This document shows positions 16,278 through 24,205 of a stretch of 64,000 bases of DNA, piece by piece. Source of the stretch: Marivita sp051251565 (GTDB lineage Bacteria; Pseudomonadota; Alphaproteobacteria; Rhodobacterales; Rhodobacteraceae); contig NZ_JBPOFB010000008.1 of the NCBI RefSeq assembly GCF_051251565.1, positions 62,001 to 126,000 of the forward strand, given 5' to 3'. Within the stretch, counting starts at the first letter, position 1, and every line of letters starts with the position of its first letter. Both the position numbers and the translations under genes were made by a program. Below the pieces are notes generated by a model. The model made no database searches. It was not told where the DNA came from and was given only the letters and a program-made list of their open reading frames with translations.

Positions 16278-17495
16278 ATGTTCGACACGATCAACCGCCC
16301 CCAGACCTTCACCAGCCACAACGGCGACAAAGCCCCCCTGCCCTTTGCCGCCTCGGAATACGACGCCCGCATCGCCAACCTGCGCACCATCATGGCCACG
16401 CATGATCTGGACGCGGTGCTGCTCAGCTCGATGCAGACCATCGCCTACTATTCCGGGTTTCTCTATTGCAGCTTTGGCCGCCCATATGGCCTTGTTGTAA
16501 CCCATGACGCCTGCACCACCGTGTCGGCCAATATCGATGGTGGACAACCGTGGCGTCGGGCGCATTGCGACAATGTCATCTACACCGATTGGGAACGGAA
16601 CAATTACTGGCGCGCCATTGCGGGTTTGGTCGGCACTGGCCACCGGATTGGCGTTGAAGGCGACCACCTGACGCTGGCAGCCCGCGCCACGCTTGACGTG
16701 TTCATGAACACACCGGACATCATCGACATCGCGCCCGACACGATGCGCGCGCGCATGATCAAATCGCCCGCCGAAATCGCCCTGATCCGCGAAGGCGCAC
16801 GCATCGCCGATGTGGGCGGATATGCCATCCGTGACGCGATCGCGGCAGGTGCCCGCGAGATCGACATCGCCATGGCAGGCCGCGACGCGATGGAGCTTGA
16901 GATCGCCCACAGCTTTCCCGACAGCGAAATCCGCGACACGTGGGTGTGGTTCCAGTCGGGCCTGAACACCGACGGCGCGCACAACCCCGTCACCACCCGT
17001 GCGCTGGAAATGGGCGATATCCTCAGCCTGAACACCTTTCCGATGATCTCGGCCTATTACACCGCGCTGGAACGCACATTGTTCCTCGGAGAACCGGATG
17101 CCGATTCCTTGCGGATCTGGACCGCCAATGTCGCCGCACATGAGCTTGGGCTCAGCCTCATCAAACCGGGGATGTCCTGCGCGCAAATATGCGACGAAAT
17201 CAACCGTTTGTTCGTACAGGAAAACCTGCTGCACCATCGATCCTTTGGCTATGGTCATTCTTTTGGCATCCTGAGCCATTATTATGGCCGCGAAGCTGGG
17301 CTTGAGCTGCGCGAAGACATCGACACGGTGCTGGAGCCGGGAATGGTCGTGTCCATCGAACCGATGCTTTGGATTCCCGAAGGCACCGCCGGAGCTGGTG
17401 GCTACCGCGAACATGACATCCTTGTGGTAACCGAGGACGGCGCGGACAATATCACCGGCTTTCCCTACGGCCCAGAGCACAACATCATCGGCTAA
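16278..17495 (+). CDS. Creatinase (creatine amidinohydrolase)
   Basis: A 405-residue pita-bread enzyme that hydrolyses creatine to sarcosine and urea. It closely follows bacterial creatinases along its whole length: NGDKAPLPFAASEYDARIA, YYSGFLYCSFGRPYGLVVT, SANIDGGQPWRRAHCDNVIY, TWVWFQSGLNTDGAHNPVTT (active-site His), SFGYGHSFGILSHYYGREAG and VVSIEPMLWIPEG (active-site Glu). These stretches distinguish it from general M24 aminopeptidases and from DMSP lyase DddP. I use the ATG at 16278 because ACGGAG lies upstream. No sarcosine oxidase or urease genes are nearby. A clean terminator follows. Confidence 0.9.
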   Translation: MFDTINRPQTFTSHNGDKAPLPFAASEYDARIANLRTIMATHDLDAVLLSSMQTIAYYSGFLYCSFGRPYGLVVTHDACTTVSANIDGGQPWRRAHCDNVIYTDWERNNYWRAIAGLVGTGHRIGVEGDHLTLAARATLDVFMNTPDIIDIAPDTMRARMIKSPAEIALIREGARIADVGGYAIRDAIAAGAREIDIAMAGRDAMELEIAHSFPDSEIRDTWVWFQSGLNTDGAHNPVTTRALEMGDILSLNTFPMISAYYTALERTLFLGEPDADSLRIWTANVAAHELGLSLIKPGMSCAQICDEINRLFVQENLLHHRSFGYGHSFGILSHYYGREAGLELREDIDTVLEPGMVVSIEPMLWIPEGTAGAGGYREHDILVVTEDGADNITGFPYGPEHNIIG

Positions 17496-17511
17496 GGCCG
17501 CTTCAAACCAT

Positions 17512-17536
17512 CATCCTCGGGCGTGACCCGAGGATG
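17512..17536. terminator. Terminator between creatinase and RHH gene
   Basis: CATCCTCGGG and CCCGAGGATG form a perfect ten-pair stem with loop CGTGA between two convergent genes, 16 bases after the creatinase stop and 6 bases past the end of the RHH gene. There is no T tract, but the position fits a shared terminator. Confidence 0.65.
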
Positions 17537-17541
17537 ACGCG

Positions 17542-17769
17542 CTATGTGCCCCCACCCTTACGATACCAGTCCAAGACAAACAGCCGAATGGCTGATGCCA
17601 AGCCGACATCAACCTCGCGCGCCTCATCAATTTCTGCGGCCAAGGCATTGATCGGCATATCCTTTTCCGCCGCAATGTCACGAAACGCACGCCAGAACGC
17701 ATCCTCCAGCGACACACTCGTACGATGCCCTTGCAGGGTCAGCGACCGTTTGACCGGACGTCCGCTCAT
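17542..17769 (-). CDS. Small ribbon-helix-helix protein
   Basis: A 75-residue protein. The beta strand plus two helices, SLTLQGHRTSVSLEDAFWRAFRDIAAEKDMPINALAAEIDE, matches the ribbon-helix-helix family found widely in alphaproteobacteria (RHH_4 type). It may bind DNA, but neither target nor partner is known. Its ATG overlaps the stop codon of the DUF4169 gene (ATGA), so the two are translationally coupled; the same pair recurs in many relatives. Confidence 0.78.
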   Translation of the reverse strand: MSGRPVKRSLTLQGHRTSVSLEDAFWRAFRDIAAEKDMPINALAAEIDEAREVDVGLASAIRLFVLDWYRKGGGT

Positions 17770-17939
17770 GAAATGGATTTACCGTCCAGATCGCGTATCG
17801 CCTTTTCGGCGCGTGCTGACTCAAGATTTTTCTGCGCCTTGGTCCGTCCGAATTTTACGGCATTCGCGTCGGCCCCAGCACGCTTTTCTGAACGCGCCTT
17901 TGCTTTGCGAAAATGGTTGAGGTTGGTGACTTTGGTCAT
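17766..17939 (-). CDS. DUF4169 small protein
   Basis: A 57-residue, very basic protein beginning MTKVTNLNHFRKAKARSEKR and ending RDLDGKSIS. It is short enough to be missed by length cut-offs. The NLNxFRKxKxR start followed by a long charged helix is the DUF4169 pattern. It lies immediately upstream of the ribbon-helix-helix gene with a four-base overlap. No function is known. The start is the ATG at 17939; a GGAT-rich stretch upstream is compatible with translation. Confidence 0.78.
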   Translation of the reverse strand: MTKVTNLNHFRKAKARSEKRAGADANAVKFGRTKAQKNLESARAEKAIRDLDGKSIS

Positions 17940-17969
17940 GGGCAAAAGGATACCAACCGACGCAAGACA

Positions 17970-17995
17970 CGCAAGGCCCTTGGGAGGGCCTTGCG
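17970..17995 (-). terminator. Terminator of fumC
   Basis: On the minus strand CGCAAGGCCCT and AGGGCCTTGCG form a perfect eleven-pair stem with loop CCCA, 19 bases after the fumC stop. The trailing TGTCTTGCGT is only moderately T-rich. Confidence 0.75.
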
Positions 17996-18014
17996 AACGC
18001 GATTTCGAAACGGC

Positions 18015-19409
18015 TTAGCCCTTCGGCCCAATCATATCCTCGGGCCGCACAACGCGGTCAAAGGTTTCCGCATCCACAAAGCCCAGCGCAATCGCCTCGT
18101 CCTTGAGCGTTGTGCCGTTCTTGTGCGCGGTCTTGGCAACCTTGGTGGCGTTGTCATAGCCGATAGTTGGGGCCAACGCCGTCACCAGCATCAGAGATTC
18201 TGTCATCAGCTTTTCGATGCGCGGCTCGTTCGCTTCGATCCCAAGCAGCATCCGTTCGGTAAAGCTGTCGGCAGCGTCACCCAAAAGCTGCATGCTTTGC
18301 AACAGGTTATAGGACATCATCGGGTTGTAGACGTTCAGCTCAAAATGCCCCTGACTGCCTGCGAACTTGATCGCGGCGTCATTGCCCATGACATGGGCGG
18401 CGACCTGCGTCAGCGCCTCGGCCTGGGTCGGGTTCACCTTGCCCGGCATGATCGACGATCCTGGCTCGTTTTCCGGTAAGATCAATTCCCCCAGACCCGA
18501 GCGCGGGCCAGAGCCCAGAAAGCGGATGTCGTTGGCAATTTTGTAGCACGACCCCGCCACGGTCGCCAAAGCACCCGACATGAACACCATGGCATCATGC
18601 GCGGCCAGCGCCTCAAACTTGTTGGGGGCGGTCACAAACGGCAGGCCGGTGATCTCGGCCATGTTCGCGGCAACGGTTTCGCCCCAGCCCTGCTTGGTGT
18701 TGAGGCCCGTGCCAACGGCTGTGCCGCCCTGTGCCAGTTCGTAAATTCCCGGCAGGCAGGTATTGATCCGCGCGATGCCCATGCGGATTTGGTGCGCGTA
18801 GCCGGAAAACTCCTGCCCCAATGTCAGTGGCGTGGCGTCTTGCGTGTGTGTTCGGCCAATTTTGATAATGTCTTTGAATTCTTCGGATTTTTGCTCAAGT
18901 CCGGAGGCCAGCTTTTCCAGCCCCGGCAAAAGCACATCGCGCACCATCATCGCAGCGGCAATGTGCATCGCGGTCGGGAAGGTGTCATTCGACGACTGAC
19001 CCATATTGCAATGGTCGTTCGGGTGCACCGGGTCTTTCGATCCGATCACACCACCCAGAATTTCAATCGCACGGTTCGCGATCACCTCGTTGGCGTTCAT
19101 GTTCGACTGAGTGCCCGAGCCTGTCTGCCAGACAACAAGCGGGAAGTTGTCGTCAAATGTGCCGTCGATCACCTCGCCTGCCGCTTGAACAATCGCGTCG
19201 GCCAGACGTGCATCCAGATCACCGGACGCCTTGTTCGCCTGCGCGCAGGCCTTTTTGATGACGCCAAGCGCGCGAACAATCGCAACGGGCTGTTTTTCCC
19301 AGCCGATGGGGAAGTTCATGATCGAACGCTGCGTCTGCGCGCCCCAATACTTATCGGTCGGAACCTCAAGCGGGCCAAAACTGTCGGATTCGGTGCGGGT
19401 CTGAGCCAT
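18015..19409 (-). CDS. fumC: Fumarate hydratase class II
   Basis: A 464-residue homotetrameric enzyme that interconverts fumarate and malate in the TCA cycle. The superfamily signature GSSIMPGKVNPTQAEALTQ is present near residue 320, with the active-site SSNDTFPTAMH and GRTHTQDATPLTLGQEFSGY stretches earlier. The N-terminus (MAQTRTESDSFGPLEVPTDKYWGAQTQRS region) is typical. The ATG at 19409 has GAGGAGG upstream, so the longer frame is rejected. Unlike the iron-sulfur class I enzymes, this form is oxygen-stable. It follows sspB on the same strand. Confidence 0.96.
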   Translation of the reverse strand: MAQTRTESDSFGPLEVPTDKYWGAQTQRSIMNFPIGWEKQPVAIVRALGVIKKACAQANKASGDLDARLADAIVQAAGEVIDGTFDDNFPLVVWQTGSGTQSNMNANEVIANRAIEILGGVIGSKDPVHPNDHCNMGQSSNDTFPTAMHIAAAMMVRDVLLPGLEKLASGLEQKSEEFKDIIKIGRTHTQDATPLTLGQEFSGYAHQIRMGIARINTCLPGIYELAQGGTAVGTGLNTKQGWGETVAANMAEITGLPFVTAPNKFEALAAHDAMVFMSGALATVAGSCYKIANDIRFLGSGPRSGLGELILPENEPGSSIMPGKVNPTQAEALTQVAAHVMGNDAAIKFAGSQGHFELNVYNPMMSYNLLQSMQLLGDAADSFTERMLLGIEANEPRIEKLMTESLMLVTALAPTIGYDNATKVAKTAHKNGTTLKDEAIALGFVDAETFDRVVRPEDMIGPKG

Positions 19410-19486
19410 CTGGGCCTCCTCGGTATGCAGTTGCATGCCGTTTAGCCGCATCCAGCGCTTTGAGCAATTGTCAAACTGGCGCAGGG

Positions 19487-19987
19487 TTACTTGCGGAAAG
19501 TGTCCAAGCTGACAACGTCGGCATTTTTGCGCTCTGGCGACGAGGTTACCGCCTTTGGCACCTTGGCGGTTTTCTTACGGTCCTTCGATGCAAGCGGCGA
19601 TGGCACGACATCCCCCTCTTCGGCGTCTTCGCTGTCAGTGCTTTCAAAGCGCAGACCGAATTCGACCGACGGATCGACAAAGGTCAGAATCGCATCGAAC
19701 GGAATATACAGCCGCTCCGGCGCATCGCCGAAATTGAGCGTGACGGCAAAACCGTCGTCGGTCACCTCAAGATTGTCGAACCAATTCTGCATCACCACGG
19801 TCATTTCACCCGGATAGCGGTCGGACAACCAATCCGCGATTTCGACATCCGGATGTCCGGTGTCAAACGTGATAAAAAAGTGATGATCGCCCGGAAGGCC
19901 GTTCTGCTTTACGTCATCAAGAACGTTGCGGATCAATCCGCGCATCGCCTGATGCATCAAGCTTCCATAATTGATGCCCGTCGTCAT
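19487..19987 (-). CDS. sspB: SspB-like ClpXP adaptor
   Basis: A 166-residue protein of the alphaproteobacterial SspB family, which delivers ssrA-tagged proteins to ClpXP. It starts MTTGINYGSLMHQAMRGLIR (chosen for GGGGGA eight bases upstream) and has the SspB fold regions HHFFITFDTGHPDVEIADWL, MTVVMQNWFDNLEVTDDGF and RLYIPFDAILTFVDPSVEFGL. The C-terminal tail, rich in Lys, Ser and Pro and ending DVVSLDTFRK, fits the flexible ClpX-docking segment. The tmRNA gene that makes its substrate tag lies about 2 kb away. Confidence 0.9.
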   Translation of the reverse strand: MTTGINYGSLMHQAMRGLIRNVLDDVKQNGLPGDHHFFITFDTGHPDVEIADWLSDRYPGEMTVVMQNWFDNLEVTDDGFAVTLNFGDAPERLYIPFDAILTFVDPSVEFGLRFESTDSEDAEEGDVVPSPLASKDRKKTAKVPKAVTSSPERKNADVVSLDTFRK

Positions 19988-20082
19988 GGCTGTCATCCCC
20001 CGAGTCTGCATCGATCATATTGCAAAAAATCGAAAACAAAAGGCCAGCTGTCATGCAAACTGCACCAAGCCGAGGATTTCCG

Positions 20083-20730
20083 CTATCCAAAGACGCTGCT
20101 GATTTCACGGAGGATTTTCCGGCGGATCGCACGGGCATAATCCCGGTGGCCCCGCGCGGTTTCCACAAACCCATCCGCTGTGATGACATGGCGTTGGTAG
20201 AAATTGGTGATGGCCCGGCCCAACCCTTCAATGGCCAAGCCATTGACGGTCACACCGGCACGTTCTGCGGCGCGGCGCACCCTGCTTACCTCTGCCCCCG
20301 CGTTGGGCGTTCCGTCGCCTGACATATCAATGATGCGGCGGTCGCAATCGGGACTGGTGTCAAAATGGCGCAGCGCCATGCCCAGTGCCTCTGCGGGGGC
20401 GGTGTTAGACATCACGAACGCCCGCGGCAGCCGTTCCACGGCCGCGGCAAAGATCTGCACATGGCTGGGGCTGAACATCTGCGTCCAATCAAGGCTCACC
20501 TCTTGGGCGTCGACCCCAGACCATTGGATCACGCTGAGGGCCACCTGATCACGCACCAGAATCTCGGCAATTTCGGGGTCGCGTAAAGCCGCAGCCAGCC
20601 CATCGATCTGAATTCGGTATTCACCTGGATCAACCGATTGGGACACATCCATCGCAAGGATAAGTGCCGTGCGGCACGCCTGCGCGGGCTGGGAAAGGCA
20701 AAGACATATGATCAGCGCGCGCAGCAACAT
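20083..20730 (-). CDS. DUF1194 von Willebrand factor A domain protein, exported
   Basis: A 215-residue protein. It begins with a signal peptide (MLLRALIICLCLSQPAQA, cleavage after AQA) and continues with a von Willebrand A domain that has the metal-site motif LAMDVSQSVDPGEY and the later IIDMSGDGTPN. DUF1194 proteins are common in Rhodobacterales and their role is unknown; a periplasmic ligand-binding role is plausible. The start at 20730 is preferred because only it gives a clean signal peptide. It is divergent from the alcohol dehydrogenase gene. Confidence 0.85.
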   Translation of the reverse strand: MLLRALIICLCLSQPAQACRTALILAMDVSQSVDPGEYRIQIDGLAAALRDPEIAEILVRDQVALSVIQWSGVDAQEVSLDWTQMFSPSHVQIFAAAVERLPRAFVMSNTAPAEALGMALRHFDTSPDCDRRIIDMSGDGTPNAGAEVSRVRRAAERAGVTVNGLAIEGLGRAITNFYQRHVITADGFVETARGHRDYARAIRRKILREISSVFG

Positions 20731-20889
20731 TGGGTCCAATGATGCGTCAGCACAGGGTGCCGTCAAGTAAAACGTCAGGCCCACCTGCGACCCTGCCAAA
20801 GCGCACCGATGCATTTTGGCCTTGGTCATGGCGCAGCTTTTTGATTTGACTGATGTTTAGACGATGCCCCTGTCATCAAAGGACCTGCC

Positions 20890-21927
20890 ATGCGCGCTGC
20901 CGTACTCCGTGACTTCAACCAAGACCTTGTCCTTGAGACGGTCGCTGACCCGGCCTGCCCGGACAATGGCGTCGTGCTGGAGGTTGCGGCCTGCGGTGTG
21001 TGCAGGTCGGATTTTCACGGCTGGACCGGCGAACACCCCAAGGTGAATCCCGGCGATATTCTGGGTCACGAATATTGCGGCACAGTCGTCGCGGCTGGCC
21101 CCCAGGCCAAACACAAGATCGGTGACAGGTTGATTGCGCCGTTCATTCTGTCCTGCGGCAGCTGCCCCGCCTGTCATACCGGCGTATCCAACACCTGTGC
21201 GCATCAGATCGTTCCGGGCTTTGGCACACAAGGGGCCTATGCGGAATTCGTCGCTGTGCCGTTTGACCACAACCTTGTCCCCCTGCCCGACACCATGACA
21301 CCAGCGCTTGCAGCCGGGCTTGGCTGCCGGGTGACGACGGCGTGGCACGCGTTGACCGACCGGGCGAACGTGCGTGCAGGAGAGTGGGTCGCGGTGCATG
21401 GCACAGGCGGTATTGGCCTTGCCACCCTACTGCTGGCCAAAGCGTTGGGCGCGCAAGTGGTGGTGGTCGATGTGGTCGATGAAAAGCTGACCCATGCCAA
21501 AGGCTTGGGCGCAGATGCGGCTATCAACGCGCGCGACACGGATGTGGCCGCTGCAATTCATGACATCACAGGCGGCGGCGCGCATGTGTCGATCGAGGCG
21601 CTTGGGATCGCGGCGACCACCAACGCCTCAATCGACTGTTTGCGCGTGTTGGGGCGTCATGTGCAGGTCGGCATGCCCGCAGGCGCATCTGGCACTATGC
21701 AGATCAACATGCGCGGCATCTACAGCAAACAGCTCGCATTTTTTGGAACGCGCGGCATGCCTGCTTGGAAATATCCAACGCTCTTGGACATGATCGCGCG
21801 GGGACAGGTCGACATCCGCCCGATGGTCGCGCGCGAGGTGACGCTCTCGGGTGCCAGCGCCGAACTGGCAGCCATGCGCGGACCCACAGCACCGGGCACC
21901 GCTGTCATCACGGATTTCACGCAATAG
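20890..21927 (+). CDS. Zinc-dependent alcohol dehydrogenase family protein
   Basis: A 345-residue medium-chain dehydrogenase. The catalytic zinc ligands are seen in ACGVCRSDFHGW and GHEYCGTVV, and structural-zinc cysteines in CGSCPACHTGVSNTC. The NAD(P) site is GTGGIGLATLLLAKALGAQVVVVD, and the Asp at the strand end favours NAD. The substrate alcohol is not determined by sequence. It ends just before ssrA, which is convergent with it, and is divergent from the DUF1194 gene. Confidence 0.88.
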   Translation: MRAAVLRDFNQDLVLETVADPACPDNGVVLEVAACGVCRSDFHGWTGEHPKVNPGDILGHEYCGTVVAAGPQAKHKIGDRLIAPFILSCGSCPACHTGVSNTCAHQIVPGFGTQGAYAEFVAVPFDHNLVPLPDTMTPALAAGLGCRVTTAWHALTDRANVRAGEWVAVHGTGGIGLATLLLAKALGAQVVVVDVVDEKLTHAKGLGADAAINARDTDVAAAIHDITGGGAHVSIEALGIAATTNASIDCLRVLGRHVQVGMPAGASGTMQINMRGIYSKQLAFFGTRGMPAWKYPTLLDMIARGQVDIRPMVAREVTLSGASAELAAMRGPTAPGTAVITDFTQ

Positions 21928-21950
21928 GCCTATCCGACATTCATCGCTCA

Positions 21951-22272
21951 GGGGAGAAAGTGCAGGCTTCTGTTGCCAGGTGCCTGCGAACCCCGCCTGA
22001 TGCTGCTAAGCGTCAGGGCTTAAGTTTCGGTATTCCGCACAGCTTACGCTGCGAGTGCAACCGGAGCATTGTTGTCATTTGCAACTATACTATGTGAACC
22101 GATAACGGTGGTATCTAACCGAGACAAAGCTAACGTGTTTAGACGTTCGTCGATCCTATTTCGACCCCATGTTCCTGCAAATGACAGGATGTTTGGTGGA
22201 GTCGCCGGGTACCGCCCCCGGGTCCGAGCCGCTTATTGAACGCGCGTTTATGTCTATAGTCCCCTTGCGAAG
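21951..22272 (-). ncRNA. ssrA: Transfer-messenger RNA, circularly permuted two-piece form
   Basis: On the minus strand the tag frame at 22082-22044 encodes ANDNNAPVALAA followed by TAA. Upstream, the acceptor piece ends in CGACTCC-A-CCA (A of CCA at 22194), preceded by a T-stem CCGGG/CCCGG with a seven-base loop. Only after a 25-base spacer does GGGGTCG (from 22168) begin, and it pairs with CGACTCC to give a seven-pair acceptor stem with G3-U70. The 3' half therefore precedes the 5' half, the permuted arrangement of alphaproteobacteria, processed into acceptor and coding RNAs. The coding piece ends with a GCAGGC/GCCTGC hairpin (21962-21987) inside GGGG/CCCC. Both outer ends are approximate. 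Confidence 0.95.
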
Positions 22273-22278
22273 ACAGCT

Positions 22279-22309
22279 TCTATATCGGGCTTTGGGGCCG
22301 GGATTTCAA
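22279..22309 (-). promoter_or_regulatory. Putative ssrA promoter
   Basis: On the minus strand TTGAAA (22309-22304) and TATAGA (22284-22279) are separated by 19 bases, somewhat long but acceptable. They would start transcription near 22272, just before the acceptor piece of the permuted tmRNA. Confidence 0.5.
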
Positions 22310-22446
22310 GCACCAACATTGGGATTTGGTGCATAAGCTGACGGAGCCATCAGCCCTTTTGATGAAACGCGACGAACCGCGCAGTGCCGTTTGCCAAACA
22401 GCACAGGCCCCGCACCTTGAACTTGATCCGTACCGTCAGGACGGCG

Positions 22447-22821
22447 CTATTGGGACACCCCGTGAACACCCCCGAGATTGGCGATCAAAAGCCACGCCGC
22501 CAACACCGCTTCAACCAGAAAATAGACAAGCGCCTTGGGCAAGGGCGGCGCGTCGAGCACCAGAGACAACGCGCGCCCCGCGCTTGCCCCCAGATAAACG
22601 AAGCCCAGCATCACATAGGCCACCGGCATGTTCAGCCACAGACACGCTGCCCCCGCCACAACAAACAAACCGCCCACCGACGCCCGCATCTCGGACAAGC
22701 CCATCGTTGTGGCGCCGGTGCGCAGGTCCAGCACCTCGGCGGTATAGCGCGGCGCAAGAAATCCGAACGCGCCCAGCGCGATGGTCAAAACTGCGGCAAT
22801 GCTGTTCACGATGTCGATCAT
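22447..22821 (-). CDS. DUF4345 family small membrane protein
   Basis: A 124-residue membrane protein with four hydrophobic segments. It begins MIDIVNSIAAVLTIALGAFG and contains the conserved ATTMGLSEMRASVGGLFVVAG and VYLGASAGRALSLVLD, the pattern of DUF4345-type proteins. The function is unknown. The start at 22821 has GGAG eleven bases upstream. It is divergent from the membrane hydrolase gene; the 121-bp gap between them is unremarkable. Confidence 0.78.
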   Translation of the reverse strand: MIDIVNSIAAVLTIALGAFGFLAPRYTAEVLDLRTGATTMGLSEMRASVGGLFVVAGAACLWLNMPVAYVMLGFVYLGASAGRALSLVLDAPPLPKALVYFLVEAVLAAWLLIANLGGVHGVSQ

Positions 22822-22942
22822 GGTCGGTCTCCAAATCCTGCGTATTGCCAGATCAATTAGCCCGGCCCCGCGCACATGCATCAAAAAATTGGCGCATTTG
22901 CGTGACACTGATACAGTTGATCAAAACCCAGAGCAGCCCCTC

Positions 22943-24205
22943 ATGTCCGCCGCGCCCATGCAAGTCCGTCGCCGCAAGGTGTTCTACATCCCCGGATACG
23001 ACCCCTTCCCGGCCCGCCGGTACCGCGAGCTGTACCGCACGGAAGGCGCAAAACAGGCCGAGATCTCGGGCTACGGCCTGCATGTCGAAGCGGCGGCAGG
23101 CGACGGGCCATATGGCTGGCACGCGTCGGGGCTGATCGACGACACCCGCGTAACAGCGGATTTCGAAGTGCTGCTGTGGTCCGATATCGTGCGCGGCAGC
23201 ATGTCGAACAGCATCCCCGCAACCTATTGGCAATTGATCCGCACCAGTTGGATTTACATCGCCTCGGGCACGCTGCGCCGATTGGCTGTGTTGCCCAAAG
23301 GCCCACTTGCGGCGGCGCTTTACCCGATTGGCGTGCTGATCCTGCAATTGTTTGCTGCGCTGCTGATCGCACATCTGGTGGGCTGGGTGTTCGGCACCCT
23401 TTTCACGGGTGTGGTTCTGTGGGCATTTGGTGACGGGGCGCTCCTGCGATGGGGTGCATCAGTGCTTTATTGGGCACCGTTTTTCGTGATCGCCGTTCTT
23501 GTCCTGCGCTGGTTCAAATCGCAGGACCGTCGTATCTATGCCTATTACCTGATGCATGATTTCGCGTTTTCGGCAGGCCATAACGGTGCCAGCCCACCTG
23601 CCCTGCAAACGCGCATGGATGCGTTCCGCGCCCAGATCGCGGCATCGCTGCGGGCCGACTATGACGAAATCCTCGTGGTGGGCCATTCATCGGGCGCGCA
23701 TCTGGCCGTGTCGATCCTCGCTGACATTCTGCGCGAGACGCCAGACCGACCCGCACGCCCTGCGCTATCGTTTCTGACCCTTGGTCATGTGGTGCCGATG
23801 GTCTCGTTCCTGCCGGATGCCTGGCAGTTGCGCGCGGACCTGCAATTCCTGTCTGAACGCGACGATATCGTGTGGGTCGACGTCACCGCCCAAGGCGATG
23901 GCTGCGCCTTTGCCCTGTGCGATCCGGTGGGCGTGTCCGGCGTGGCGACACGCGACAAACAATGGCCGCTGGTGTTTTCGGCGCAGTTTTCGCGCACTTT
24001 GTCGGACGCGCGCTGGAAAGAACTGCGGCGCAAGTATTTCCGCCTGCATTTCCAGTATTTGTGCGCTTTTGATCGCCCTTTGGATTACGATTATTTCCAG
24101 ATCACCGCAGGCCCGCTGACCCTTGGCACGCGCTATGCCAACCGTGCCCCATCGCCCAGCCGGATTGACGTGGCCGTGTCGAAATACACCTCGGTCGCAC
24201 CATGA
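22943..24205 (+). CDS. Unknown protein: alpha/beta-hydrolase-like domain with internal membrane segments
   Basis: A 420-residue protein that I cannot assign to a characterised family. The N-terminus RRRKVFYIPGYDPFPARRYRELY reads like the first strand of an alpha/beta hydrolase. Two membrane segments (about 134-158 and 163-195, LIAHLVGWVFGTLFTGVVLW and SVLYWAPFFVIAVLVLRWF) interrupt it. The nucleophile elbow ILVVGHSSGAHLAVSILADIL supplies a candidate Ser. The late part has RDDIVWVDVTAQGDGCAFALCDPVG. Its stop overlaps the P450 start by four bases, so the two are translationally coupled and probably act on the same hydrophobic substrate; that last point is inference. Confidence 0.7.
   Translation: MSAAPMQVRRRKVFYIPGYDPFPARRYRELYRTEGAKQAEISGYGLHVEAAAGDGPYGWHASGLIDDTRVTADFEVLLWSDIVRGSMSNSIPATYWQLIRTSWIYIASGTLRRLAVLPKGPLAAALYPIGVLILQLFAALLIAHLVGWVFGTLFTGVVLWAFGDGALLRWGASVLYWAPFFVIAVLVLRWFKSQDRRIYAYYLMHDFAFSAGHNGASPPALQTRMDAFRAQIAASLRADYDEILVVGHSSGAHLAVSILADILRETPDRPARPALSFLTLGHVVPMVSFLPDAWQLRADLQFLSERDDIVWVDVTAQGDGCAFALCDPVGVSGVATRDKQWPLVFSAQFSRTLSDARWKELRRKYFRLHFQYLCAFDRPLDYDYFQITAGPLTLGTRYANRAPSPSRIDVAVSKYTSVAP

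Noticed and set aside
16278..17495. DMSP lyase DddP, because it is an M24-fold protein in a DMSP-using organism
   Set aside because: The sequence follows creatinase along its whole length (SFGRPY, SANIDGGQPWRR, TDGAHNPVTT, GYGHSFG) and not DddP.
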